A stretch of 55,668 nucleotides of DNA from positions 1-55,668 of the forward strand of contig DATBTN010000027.1 in the NCBI GenBank assembly GCA_036559195.1, read 5' to 3'. Of this stretch, positions 1-7,326 are shown one piece after another. This DNA is from Candidatus Baltobacteraceae bacterium. Its GTDB lineage: Bacteria; Vulcanimicrobiota; Vulcanimicrobiia; Vulcanimicrobiales; Vulcanimicrobiaceae. A program made the translations under genes and the position numbers. Each line of letters begins with the position of its first letter. Positions within the stretch are counted from its first letter, which is position 1. The notes beneath the pieces were generated by a model, which searched no databases, was not told where the DNA came from, and saw only the letters and a program-made list of their open reading frames with translations.

Positions 1-2
1 TA

Positions 3-230
3 CGCGGGTTTGCGCGCTTGCGGGAACGGCTCGGCTGCGACAATTGTCCCGACCCGGACATCGAGAATAGCAAATGCTTCGAGTGCATTCGGTTCGCTCA
101 TGAAAATCCGGGTTGGAGCGACAAGGGGCGGAAGCCTGCGCAGGACGCATACTGCCTGCGTAGAACCCAACGCGGTCGCCCGAATGGGCGCTTTCGCCAA
201 GATAGCTCAGCTGGTAGAGCACGCGCCTGA
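3..230 (+). other. possible 3' fragment of a small zinc-binding ORF, running into tRNA-Phe
   Basis: This frame is open from the window edge and encodes two CxxC pairs (CDNC near residue 7 and CFEC near residue 20, counted from a TTG at 18), a spacing that could bind zinc. The reading frame continues 35 bases into tRNA-Phe before its stop, which is unusual for a real gene. No family is recognised and the true start may lie outside the window. It may equally be non-coding DNA with a chance motif. Nothing else was seen between the window edge and the tRNA. Confidence 0.2.
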
Positions 231-271
231 AAAGTGCGGTGTCCCGAGTTCGACTCTCGGTCTTGGCACCA
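196..271 (+). tRNA. tRNA-Phe (anticodon GAA)
   Basis: The sequence folds as a full cloverleaf. The 7-bp acceptor stem pairs GCCAAGA with TCTTGGC, the D stem pairs GCTC with GAGC, and the anticodon stem CGCGC/GTGCG carries loop CTGAAAA with anticodon GAA. The T arm is CCGAG-TTCGACT-CTCGG. The 3' ACCA is encoded in the DNA, unlike in the tRNA-Cys further along. A rho-independent terminator follows within 10 bases, so it is probably a single-gene transcript or the last gene of one. Confidence 0.96.
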
Positions 272-280
272 TAATTGAAA

Positions 281-311
281 CCGCCGGGAATCACTTCCCG
301 GCGGTTTTTTT
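281..311 (+). terminator. rho-independent terminator of tRNA-Phe
   Basis: A perfect 9-bp stem (ccgccggga with tcccggcgg) and a 6-base loop are followed by a run of seven T. It lies 9 bases past the tRNA CCA end. It is the clearest intrinsic terminator in the window. Confidence 0.92.
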
Positions 312-364
312 AGCGTCACGCTTCTGCGCGTGTGCTGCTCGCTACACGAGCGAGTTGTAGTTTG

Positions 365-925
365 TTAGTGGTGGGCCTGACGGCGAGCGGCGAGCAGCTT
401 GACCTTGACGACCGAGCCCTGCGGTACCGACATGTTCTCGCGGTTGTTGCGCGCGATGATGTATCCGCCGGCCGCGCCGAGCAGACCGCCTACGCCGGTG
501 TGGAAGACCGTCTTACCGACGATGTTGCCGAGGATCATACCGCCGACGGCGCCGGCAGCTTCCTTCACGGTGTTGTTTTTGGTGTTCGCCTGCATGCCGG
601 TTACGATACCGTCGACCGCGTAGGTCGAACCGCTCGGCAATACGAGACGATCGAAGGTGATTTGGAGCTGAGCCTTACGCCCTTGACCGGCGTGGACGAC
701 CCGGGTAACGTGCCCGTAGATCTTTCCTCCGCGAATGGCGCCGCTGCCATCGGACGACGAGACGTTCGTAAGCTCGACGCTTTGGCCGACGTAGGCCGAT
801 TTGGTGTCGATCGACTGAGTCATCGTACCATTAAGAGTTGTTCCGGCCGTCGGCGCGGCAAGCGCCGTTAGGCTGGTCGAGATGAGTGCGACGGCCATGG
901 TGGCCGCGATAAAGATAGGACGCAC
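365..925 (-). CDS. secreted protein with a glycine-zipper segment
   Basis: An exported protein of 186 residues. I chose the GTG at 925 because an AAGGAGAA ribosome binding site lies just upstream and a signal peptide starts directly there, with predicted cleavage after ALA at residue 23; a longer in-frame TTG at 997 has neither. A central domain (about 28-115) looks beta-rich. Residues 124-155 form a glycine-rich hydrophobic stretch (AAGAVGGMILGNIVG, then GVGGLLGAAGGYI) resembling glycine-zipper segments of envelope proteins. It is transcribed divergently from the binding-protein gene. The function is unknown; an envelope location is inferred. Confidence 0.8.
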   Translation of the reverse strand: MRPIFIAATMAVALISTSLTALAAPTAGTTLNGTMTQSIDTKSAYVGQSVELTNVSSSDGSGAIRGGKIYGHVTRVVHAGQGRKAQLQITFDRLVLPSGSTYAVDGIVTGMQANTKNNTVKEAAGAVGGMILGNIVGKTVFHTGVGGLLGAAGGYIIARNNRENMSVPQGSVVKVKLLAARRQAHH

Positions 926-1038
926 GTGGTTCTCCTTCGGGTGGGTTCTCAGGTAACGAAATCGGTCCCCGAGAAGTTCATACCCACTTTGCCGCATTGC
1001 TGGCGAGCGGCAGGCGATTTGCCGATATCTGGAACCAT

Positions 1039-1893
1039 ATGAGAATCGCTGACCAGAAGTTCCCTCCCAGAGCCGGGTGGCTGGGCCGCCTCACAGCCGC
1101 GGCCTTGGCGCTCTCTTTGATGCCGGGAGCCGTTACGGCGGCGACCGGGACGCTGCGAATCGGATCCGATATTTCCTACGCTCCGCTGGAATTCTATGCG
1201 GGCAGTGCGAAGCGGGTCGACGGTTTCGACTACGATCTCGCCCAAGAACTGGGCCGGCACATGGGCATGCGCGTGACCTTCGCCAATCACGATTTCAACA
1301 CGCTCGTGAAGGCGCTCGACGCGGGTACGTTCGACGCCGTGCTCTCCGCGATGTCGGACACGCGCGCGCGAGAGAAGCAGGTCGATTTCATCGATTACTT
1401 TTTGGCGGGCAGCGGAATCCTGGTGGTTCGCGGCAATCCGCGCGACGTGTTTAACCTCGCCGGGTTATGCGGATTACGAGTCGATTTGCAGAAGGGCACC
1501 TCACAACAGAGCGCGCTCGAAAACCAATCGAAATCCTGTACCGGCGTTCATTTAGGTGCCGTTCGCGTTGCGGCGTTTGGCACCGACGCCGACGCACTTA
1601 AGGCGCTGCTCGCCGGCAAATCCGACGCGCACGTCTCCGACTACCCGGTGGTCGCGTATCTCGCCAAAACGCTCGGGAACGGCACGAGCTATGAGGTTGC
1701 CGGACGCCAATTCGGCGTGGTTCCCTACGGCATCGCGGTCGCCAAAGGCCGGTCTTCCATGCGCGACCATCTGCAGCGTGCGCTGCAGGCGACGATCCGC
1801 GACGGTAGCTACGATCGACTGCTCAAGAAGTGGGGACTGCAGCAGGGCGCGATGCGTTCGGCTCCCGTCAACGCCGGCACGCTCTTCCAGTAG
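1039..1893 (+). CDS. amino-acid-type ABC transporter substrate-binding protein (SBP family 3)
   Basis: A periplasmic solute-binding protein of 284 residues. After a signal peptide (cleavage near residue 34) the mature protein opens with the family pattern LRIGSDISYAPLEFY and VDGFDYDLAQELG. SAMSDTRAREKQVDF (about 103-117) matches the conserved hinge-side motif of polar amino-acid binding proteins. The two-lobe layout and length fit family 3. No permease or ATPase gene is adjacent, so it is an orphan here; such proteins can serve a distant transporter or act as a sensory module. The ATG at 1039 was chosen because the signal peptide follows it; an in-frame TTG at 997 is possible. The ligand is not deducible. 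Confidence 0.88.
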   Translation: MRIADQKFPPRAGWLGRLTAAALALSLMPGAVTAATGTLRIGSDISYAPLEFYAGSAKRVDGFDYDLAQELGRHMGMRVTFANHDFNTLVKALDAGTFDAVLSAMSDTRAREKQVDFIDYFLAGSGILVVRGNPRDVFNLAGLCGLRVDLQKGTSQQSALENQSKSCTGVHLGAVRVAAFGTDADALKALLAGKSDAHVSDYPVVAYLAKTLGNGTSYEVAGRQFGVVPYGIAVAKGRSSMRDHLQRALQATIRDGSYDRLLKKWGLQQGAMRSAPVNAGTLFQ

Positions 1894-1909
1894 CGGGTCC
1901 GCTTGAGGG

Positions 1910-2266
1910 TCAGGCGTTCGCGGGAACGCCTTCCTCGGAATCTTGCCGGTCGAGGTTCTCGATCTTCTCGACCATCAGCCAATCGTTGGCGGCCTGCGCC
2001 CGGTCGGGCGCGACGCGAGCCTTGACCCACTGATAGATTGCCTCGTCGGTCGGGGCGCCGGCGATCGCTCGATCGAAATCGGACGAGGTCAGCCCCCAGC
2101 GCTCGAAGACGCCTTGGTCCATCGGGCAGGGATAGATGTAGTCGTGGATCGTGCCGTTCGCGCCGGCGCGCGCCTTGTCGAATACGCGAGCGAGCCAGAG
2201 GAACTCGCCGATCGGCTGGCGTCCCCGACGCGGAAAGGTTTTGCCGTCGCGAAAATCTGTAGCCAT
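1910..2266 (-). CDS. DUF5069 family protein
   Basis: A small soluble protein of 118 residues from the ATG at 2266. The pattern FPRRGRQPIGEFLWLARVFDKARA, together with HDYIYPCPMDQGVFERWGL and a C-terminal IYQWVKARVAP, is what I know from DUF5069 proteins, which have no assigned function. A longer frame to 2350 exists, but conserved sequence begins at the chosen start, and the longer version would overlap the divergent membrane-protein gene. It ends 16 bases from the end of the convergent binding-protein gene. No signal peptide or membrane segment is visible. Confidence 0.75.
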   Translation of the reverse strand: MATDFRDGKTFPRRGRQPIGEFLWLARVFDKARAGANGTIHDYIYPCPMDQGVFERWGLTSSDFDRAIAGAPTDEAIYQWVKARVAPDRAQAANDWLMVEKIENLDRQDSEEGVPANA

Positions 2267-2321
2267 GCTGGTGATAACCGCACGCGCGGCCGGCGGGATG
2301 CAATTGCAGCGAGCTCTGCGA

Positions 2322-3002
2322 ATGAGCGCCTGCATGTCGATCAAGCGCACGCTCTACGAGGAACCCCGTTGGCACGCGGCGATCGCGACGGTCGTCGCGC
2401 TCGTTCTGTATCTCACCCTGCCGCCGAAACTGACGTTCGGGCCGTATTGGTTGCTGCCGCTGCTCGTGTTGGTGCCGTTGGTCCCGCTCATCGTTTTCAA
2501 GCCGCGGCGTCACGACGAAACGGGCTGGCAGCGCGCGGCCTCGATTTGGGTCATCGCCGCGCTCAACGCCTTTAACATCGTGACGATCGTGCTCTTGCTC
2601 TTCGAGTTGTTCGAGCACGGGAAGAGCGTCGTCGGCGCCCAACTGCTCTTAGCAGCGGTGCAGATCTGGTTTACGAATATCATCGTGTACTCGCTGTGGT
2701 TTTGGGAGACCGACGGGCACGGCCCCGACGTGCGCGCGCACGCGTCGTTCGAGCAGGTGCATCGCCGCGCGGATTTCTTGTTTCCGCAGATGGCGCTCGG
2801 CACCGACGTTCAGCGCCAATACGGGTTCCGGCCGCAATTTCTCGATTACGTGTATCTGGCGTTTAATACGGCTACGGCCTTTAGTCCGACGGACACGTTT
2901 CCCCTAACGCCGATGGCCAAAGTACTCATGATGGGCGAATCGCTCACGTCGCTCGTGACGCTCGCGGTCATCGCATCCCGTGCGATCAACATTCTGAGTT
3001 AG
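2322..3002 (+). CDS. DUF1345-like integral membrane protein
   Basis: An inner-membrane protein of 226 residues with about five hydrophobic helices (near 18-34, 41-59, 73-97, 104-127 and 205-222). The C-terminal third carries ADFLFPQM, then FLDYVYLAFNTATAFSPTDTFPLTP, a signature seen in DUF1345 membrane proteins and reminiscent of a pore loop. The start is uncertain: ATGs at 2298, 2322 and 2334 are all in frame and none has a strong ribosome binding site. The 5' end is close to the divergent DUF5069 gene. The substrate or function is unknown. Confidence 0.75.
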   Translation: MSACMSIKRTLYEEPRWHAAIATVVALVLYLTLPPKLTFGPYWLLPLLVLVPLVPLIVFKPRRHDETGWQRAASIWVIAALNAFNIVTIVLLLFELFEHGKSVVGAQLLLAAVQIWFTNIIVYSLWFWETDGHGPDVRAHASFEQVHRRADFLFPQMALGTDVQRQYGFRPQFLDYVYLAFNTATAFSPTDTFPLTPMAKVLMMGESLTSLVTLAVIASRAINILS

Positions 3003-3011
3003 AGGCGCGGG

Positions 3012-3797
3012 CTAGCGTTCGAGATTATGAATTCGCGCGTAGGCCGCAACGAACGCTTGCGGGCCGATCCCCGTATCTCCGCGATACGGATAATCGAGCT
3101 CCGCGATTAGCACGAAGGTGACCGCGATCACCGAGGTCATGGCAACGACCATCCAGAGATGTGCCCGCGCGCTGTCGATGCGAAAGAAGTAGCAGAAGCC
3201 GACGGTCAACGCGCCCATAAAAAGCATCGCCGCCCAGAGAATCGGCGGGATGCCGGTCGCGTTGTCGTGGAGACGGCTGCGCCGTGCGTCGGTCAGCGTG
3301 TGCGCCAGTTCGAGCGCCTGCGCTTGCAGTTGCGTCTGCGCGGAAGACGCGGGTGAAAACGCCGCCACGATGCCATAGATGCGATAGGCGGCGTACGAGG
3401 CATCGGTACTGGAGCGGCCGTGGCGCATGGCGGGGAACTCGTCGTTGATGACGAGCAGGATGTATCGATCGACTTCGGCCTTGAGGCGGTTGCGCGTGGG
3501 TGCCGTCAACAGGTCGGCCAGATGATGGATGTCCGATGCCGCGCTAGCTTCGCGTTCGACGGTATTGGCCGAGGTTTCGTATTGCTGCCAAACCGAGACG
3601 ACCATGAACGAGAGCATCACCGCGAGCACCGTGCCGATCGTCGCGAGTATGGGCCCGGCGACGTCGTTGTGCGTGATGGTTTCGTTGCGAACCAGGTGAC
3701 GGCGCGCGAGCGAGAGGCCGATCGCGGCGATCGCGCAGAAGGCGGCGATCGCAACGGGCGCAAGGACCCAGGACGGAACGGCGTAGATCCAGGTCAC
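3012..3797 (-). CDS. DUF4239 (bestrophin-like domain) membrane protein
   Basis: A 261-residue membrane protein starting at the GTG at 3797. Four membrane helices are visible, near 10-30, 48-70, 180-200 and 210-228. The second helix is followed by an acidic helix (YETSANTVEREASAASDIHHLADLL), the arrangement typical of DUF4239, where the soluble loop sits between two helix pairs. The open frame continues upstream to 4232 but would run antisense through two tRNA genes, so the extension is not coding. It is convergent with the preceding membrane-protein gene, 9 bases apart. The function is unknown; a bestrophin-like channel role is only a family-level suggestion. Confidence 0.8.
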   Translation of the reverse strand: MTWIYAVPSWVLAPVAIAAFCAIAAIGLSLARRHLVRNETITHNDVAGPILATIGTVLAVMLSFMVVSVWQQYETSANTVEREASAASDIHHLADLLTAPTRNRLKAEVDRYILLVINDEFPAMRHGRSSTDASYAAYRIYGIVAAFSPASSAQTQLQAQALELAHTLTDARRSRLHDNATGIPPILWAAMLFMGALTVGFCYFFRIDSARAHLWMVVAMTSVIAVTFVLIAELDYPYRGDTGIGPQAFVAAYARIHNLER

Positions 3798-3889
3798 GCG
3801 GGCTCGCTTCGCCCGAAACGATACGAACGCATCCTGGGTTGTGTAGGACGCGGCCGACGTCGGGGAGAACGGAGGGCGGCGCTTGGTAC

Positions 3890-3963
3890 GCGGGTATGAT
3901 GTAATGGCAGCCTGCGACCTTCCCAAGGTTGATGCGCGGGTTCGATTCCCGCTACCCGCTCCA
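3890..3963 (+). tRNA. tRNA-Gly (anticodon CCC)
   Basis: The acceptor stem GCGGGTA pairs with TACCCGC. The anticodon stem CGACC/GGTTG encloses loop TTCCCAA, giving anticodon CCC. The T arm is GCGGG-TTCGATT-CCCGC. The discriminator T and CCA are encoded. It lies 20 bases upstream of tRNA-Cys, so the two are probably co-transcribed. Confidence 0.95.
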
Positions 3964-3983
3964 AGTCGTGGATCCGCGTGTGC

Positions 3984-4055
3984 GGCGACGTAGCCAAGTG
4001 GTAAGGCAGAGCTCTGCAAAAGCTCCATTCGGCAGTTCGAATCTGCCCGTCGCCT
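3984..4055 (+). tRNA. tRNA-Cys (anticodon GCA)
   Basis: The acceptor stem GGCGACG pairs with CGTCGCC. The anticodon stem GAGCT/AGCTC encloses loop CTGCAAA, giving anticodon GCA. The T arm is GGCAG-TTCGAAT-CTGCC. CCA is not encoded after the discriminator base, so it must be added enzymatically, in contrast to the neighbouring tRNA-Gly. The next gene starts only about 20 bases downstream, with no terminator between them. Confidence 0.95.
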
Positions 4056-4074
4056 AAAATTTTGTGAGAGAAGC

Positions 4075-5040
4075 GTGCGAGTAGCAGTAGTAGGTGCCGG
4101 CGCGATCGGCGGATTCATCGCTGGAGCTCTGGCCCGCGCGGGCGTCGACGTCGCGGTCGTCGCGCGCGGCGCGCACCTGGAAGCCATCAAGCGCAACGGC
4201 CTGCGCGTACGTGGCGAACTCGGCGATTTCACGGTGGACGTGCCGGCCTCGTCGGATCTGCGCGAACTCGGCTCCTTCGACTTTATTTTAGTGACGCTGA
4301 AAGCGCATCAGTGGGATGCGGTTCTGCCGCAGTTCGAACCGTTTCTACACACGGAAGCCACGATCGTTCCGATGCAAAACGGCATTCCGTTTTGGTATTT
4401 TCCGGATCGTTCGCTGCACAGCGTGGATCCGGGCGGCCGGCTGCGGCACATGTTTTCGGACGACCGAGTCTTGGGCGCGGTCGTTCACGCGTCGGGCAAT
4501 ATCCCCGAACCGGGCGTCGTCGCGCAGATGGGCGGCAAACTCTATCCGATCGGGGAAATCGACGGCCGGTGCAGCGATCGCGTCGAGCGGTTCTCCGCTC
4601 TGTTGATCGCCGCGGGGCTCGAAGCGCCGATCGAGCCGGCGATTCGCCGCGCGCTTTGGCGCAAACTCTTGGGCAACGTCTCGCTCAATCCGGTCAGCGC
4701 GCTCACGCGCTCGAGCGTCGCCGCGATGATCGACGACCCGCAGACTCGCGCGCTCTTGCGAGCTTTGATGGAAGAAACGATCGCGGTCGCCTCGGCCGTG
4801 GGGTGCGATCCGCAGATCGATGCCGAAGAACGCATCGGCTTTGCGTCGCGGCTCGGCAACGTTAAGACCTCGATGCTGCAGGATCTCGAAGCCGGACGCA
4901 CGCTCGAACTCGACCCAATCGTCGGCGCGGTCGTGGAACTCGCCCGCGAATACGGCGTCGCCGCAACCCACATTGAAACCGTCTACGCCCTAACCAACCG
5001 CCTCAACGCCCAATCGCATGCTTCGACAAGCTCAGCATGA
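4075..5040 (+). CDS. ketopantoate reductase family protein (PanE/ApbA-like)
   Basis: A predicted NADPH-dependent reductase of 321 residues. The N-terminal Rossmann motif GAGAIGG (7-13), QNG (101-103) and the C-terminal helical-domain motif WRKLLGNVSLNPVSAL with Lys197 and Asn201 match 2-dehydropantoate 2-reductase, which makes pantoate for coenzyme A. The family includes paralogs acting on other 2-oxo acids, so panE is not certain. The start is the GTG at 4075, downstream of a GAGAG. It follows tRNA-Cys by about 20 bases and may share its transcript. The last residues (about ASTSSA) and the stop codon are read from a palindromic repeat, suggesting that the repeat replaced the original C-terminus. 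Confidence 0.88.
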   Translation: MRVAVVGAGAIGGFIAGALARAGVDVAVVARGAHLEAIKRNGLRVRGELGDFTVDVPASSDLRELGSFDFILVTLKAHQWDAVLPQFEPFLHTEATIVPMQNGIPFWYFPDRSLHSVDPGGRLRHMFSDDRVLGAVVHASGNIPEPGVVAQMGGKLYPIGEIDGRCSDRVERFSALLIAAGLEAPIEPAIRRALWRKLLGNVSLNPVSALTRSSVAAMIDDPQTRALLRALMEETIAVASAVGCDPQIDAEERIGFASRLGNVKTSMLQDLEAGRTLELDPIVGAVVELAREYGVAATHIETVYALTNRLNAQSHASTSSA

Positions 5041-5213
5041 CAAGGCCCCCCTGTCATCCTGAGCTTGTCGAAGGACGACAAGCGCACGCATCGACAACGC
5101 TGCTTGTCATCCTGAGCCTGTCGAAGAACGACAAGCTCATGCATCGACAGATTCATGCATCGATAGGCTCACCACTACAAAGCCCCCCTGTCATCCTGAG
5201 CTTGTCGAAGGAC
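5017..5213. repeat. cluster of four palindrome-type interspersed repeats
   Basis: Four copies of a 22-26 bp unit lie here. One is inverted (5021-5042, reading CTTCGACAAGCTCAGCATGACA). Three are direct (5052-5076, 5105-5129, 5189-5213, reading TGTCATCCTGAGCTTGTC and then GAAGGA or GAAGAA). The first and last direct copies also share a run of C and a G-rich right flank, about 36 bp nearly identical. The inverted and first direct copies could pair in RNA. The same unit forms a second cluster at 40862-41302. The region up to recG holds nothing else recognisable. Confidence 0.9.
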
Positions 5214-5238
5214 GGGGGGTAGCTATGGCTTTTGCTCG

Positions 5239-7281
5239 ATGCTGATTGGGGAGTTGGCGGGCGTGGGCAAGGAGAGTGCGGCGAAATTCGCGGAGCTTGG
5301 AATCGCGCGCGCCGAAGATCTGCTCAACGATTTCCCGTATCGCTATGAAGATCAGCGCTTCCCCACGCCCGCCTCGAAGCTGGTGAGCGGCGACGGCGAA
5401 GTCAACGCCGTCGGAACCGTGATCTGGGTGCGCGAACGCCGGGCGCGCAATCTCACGATTGTGGAAGCCGAATTGCAGGACGATAGCGGCACGTTCGTTG
5501 CGAAATGGTTCGGCCGCAGTTACCTGATCGGGGCGTTCAAAAAGGGGATGCGGCTTTTCGTGCGCGGCCGCGTGCAGCGTACGCCGGCGGGTGCCGCTAT
5601 GAACGTGACGCTGCACAAGACGCTGGCGGACGACGAATCCTACGAAGGAGAGATCGTGCCGATCTACGCGGCGAGCAAAACCCTGACGTCGCGGAAGATC
5701 CATCAAGTCGTCCGTCGCAACCTTCCGAAGCTGTTGTCGCTCGCGAGTGAGGATCCCATCCCCATCCGGCTTGCGAACGAACGGCACTTTCCGGCGCTTG
5801 AAGAAGCGTATCGCGAAATGCACGTGCCGCAGTCGCCGGAAGCTGCCGCGAAGGCGCGCGAGCGGTTTATCTTCACGGAGTTTCTGGCGCTGGCACTCGC
5901 GGCGCAGCTAAAGCGCGGCGCGCGAGCCGCCGAGAGCGGCGCGGACGCGCTCGCGATCCCCGGCGATCTGCTCGCCGGGTTCGAGCGGGAACTGCCGTTT
6001 GCGCCGACCGGTGCGCAGCGGCGATCGATCGCGGAGATTTGGCACGACATGACGCGCACGTCGCCGATGAACCGCCTGTTGCAAGGCGACGTCGGCAGCG
6101 GCAAGACGCTGGTGGCGGCTGCGGCCGTGGTTTTGGCCGCGCGCAACGGCGTTCAATCCGCGCTGATGGCGCCGACGGAGATTCTCGCCGCCCAGCATGC
6201 CGCCAAATTGGCACCGACGCTGCTGCCCTTCGGCATCGCGGTCGAGGCGGTCTTCGGCAGCCAAGGCGCCCGCGCGCGTGCGAACGCCGTTGAGAAGCTC
6301 AAGAGCGGGGCCGCGATGCTCGCCGTCGGAACGCATGCATTACTTACCGAGGGTGTCGACTTCGCGCGGCTCGGCCTCGTCGTAATCGACGAACAGCATC
6401 GCTTCGGCGTCGAGCAACGCGCGCGGTTGCGTTCCAAAGGCGTCGCACCGCACACGCTGCACATGACCGCGACGCCGATTCCGCGCACGCTGGCGCAGTC
6501 GATCTACGCCGATCTCGATCTTTCGATTATCGACGAACTACCGCCCGGCCGCACGCCGATCGAGACCTTCGCGCTGCGAAACAGCCGTCTCGATAAGGCC
6601 TATACATTCGTACGGATGAACGTCGAGGCCGGGCACCAAGCCTACATCGTTGCGCCGGCGATCGACGAATCCGAGAGCGAACTAACGAGCGTCGTGGTCG
6701 AGGCGGAACGCTTGCAGAAGGACGTTTTCCCCGATCTGCGGCTGGGTTTGCTCCACGGACGGCTCTCTGCGCGTGAGAAGGACGCGGTAATGGGCCGGTT
6801 CGCGCGCAACGAAATCCAGGTCTTGGTGGCGACCACCGTCGTCGAGGTCGGCGTCGACGTTCCCAACGCGAGCGTGATGGTGGTGCTCGACGCCAATCGT
6901 TACGGACTTTCGCAATTACACCAACTGCGCGGGCGCGTCGGACGCGGCGCGGCGAAATCGTTTTGCTTGCTGATCGCCCCCGACGATGCCGGCGAGGTCG
7001 AACGGTTAGGAATCCTGACCGAGACGACCGACGGTTTCCGGATCGCGGAAGAAGATCTGCGGTTGCGAGGTCCGGGCGAGTTCGCGGGAACCGCACAATC
7101 CGGGCTCGTCGAATTCCGCGTCGCGGATCTCGTTCGCGACATCGAGATCTATCGTAGCGCCAAGCTCGCGGCCGAAGCGATCGTCGACGCCGACCCCACG
7201 CTATCGAGTCCCGGCCATGCCGGCCTGCGCGCGTTAATCGAGGCCACCCCCAGTGCCCGGGCCATGATGCTTAGCAGTTGA
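5239..7281 (+). CDS. recG: ATP-dependent DNA helicase RecG
   Basis: RecG is a superfamily 2 helicase that reverses stalled replication forks and migrates Holliday junctions. The 680-residue length is close to the family norm. The N-terminal wedge/OB domain (about 50-135) is followed by Walker A GDVGSGKT (283-290), motif Ia MAPTEILAAQH (310-320), the DEQH box within VVIDEQHRFG (384-387), and MTATPIPRTL (409-418). The second helicase half has LLHGRLS, ATTVVEVGVDVPNA and QLRGRVGRG, and ends with the RecG-type GPGEFAGTAQSG. The ATG at 5239 was chosen because conserved sequence starts there. The gene lies directly after the repeat cluster. Confidence 0.97.
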   Translation: MLIGELAGVGKESAAKFAELGIARAEDLLNDFPYRYEDQRFPTPASKLVSGDGEVNAVGTVIWVRERRARNLTIVEAELQDDSGTFVAKWFGRSYLIGAFKKGMRLFVRGRVQRTPAGAAMNVTLHKTLADDESYEGEIVPIYAASKTLTSRKIHQVVRRNLPKLLSLASEDPIPIRLANERHFPALEEAYREMHVPQSPEAAAKARERFIFTEFLALALAAQLKRGARAAESGADALAIPGDLLAGFERELPFAPTGAQRRSIAEIWHDMTRTSPMNRLLQGDVGSGKTLVAAAAVVLAARNGVQSALMAPTEILAAQHAAKLAPTLLPFGIAVEAVFGSQGARARANAVEKLKSGAAMLAVGTHALLTEGVDFARLGLVVIDEQHRFGVEQRARLRSKGVAPHTLHMTATPIPRTLAQSIYADLDLSIIDELPPGRTPIETFALRNSRLDKAYTFVRMNVEAGHQAYIVAPAIDESESELTSVVVEAERLQKDVFPDLRLGLLHGRLSAREKDAVMGRFARNEIQVLVATTVVEVGVDVPNASVMVVLDANRYGLSQLHQLRGRVGRGAAKSFCLLIAPDDAGEVERLGILTETTDGFRIAEEDLRLRGPGEFAGTAQSGLVEFRVADLVRDIEIYRSAKLAAEAIVDADPTLSSPGHAGLRALIEATPSARAMMLSS

Positions 7282-7326
7282 GGCGTTCTCCGAGGGCGCC
7301 GTCGCGGTGGTAGCTAACTACCCGCC

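Noticed and set aside
1021-1028. GCCGATAT as another sigma28 -10 box
   Set aside because: No TAAA-like element lies 14-16 bases upstream, and GCCGATA occurs by chance in this GC-rich coding sequence.
3798-4232. N-terminal extension of the DUF4239 gene
   Set aside because: It would run antisense through tRNA-Gly and tRNA-Cys and into the next gene; the conserved membrane protein begins at 3797.
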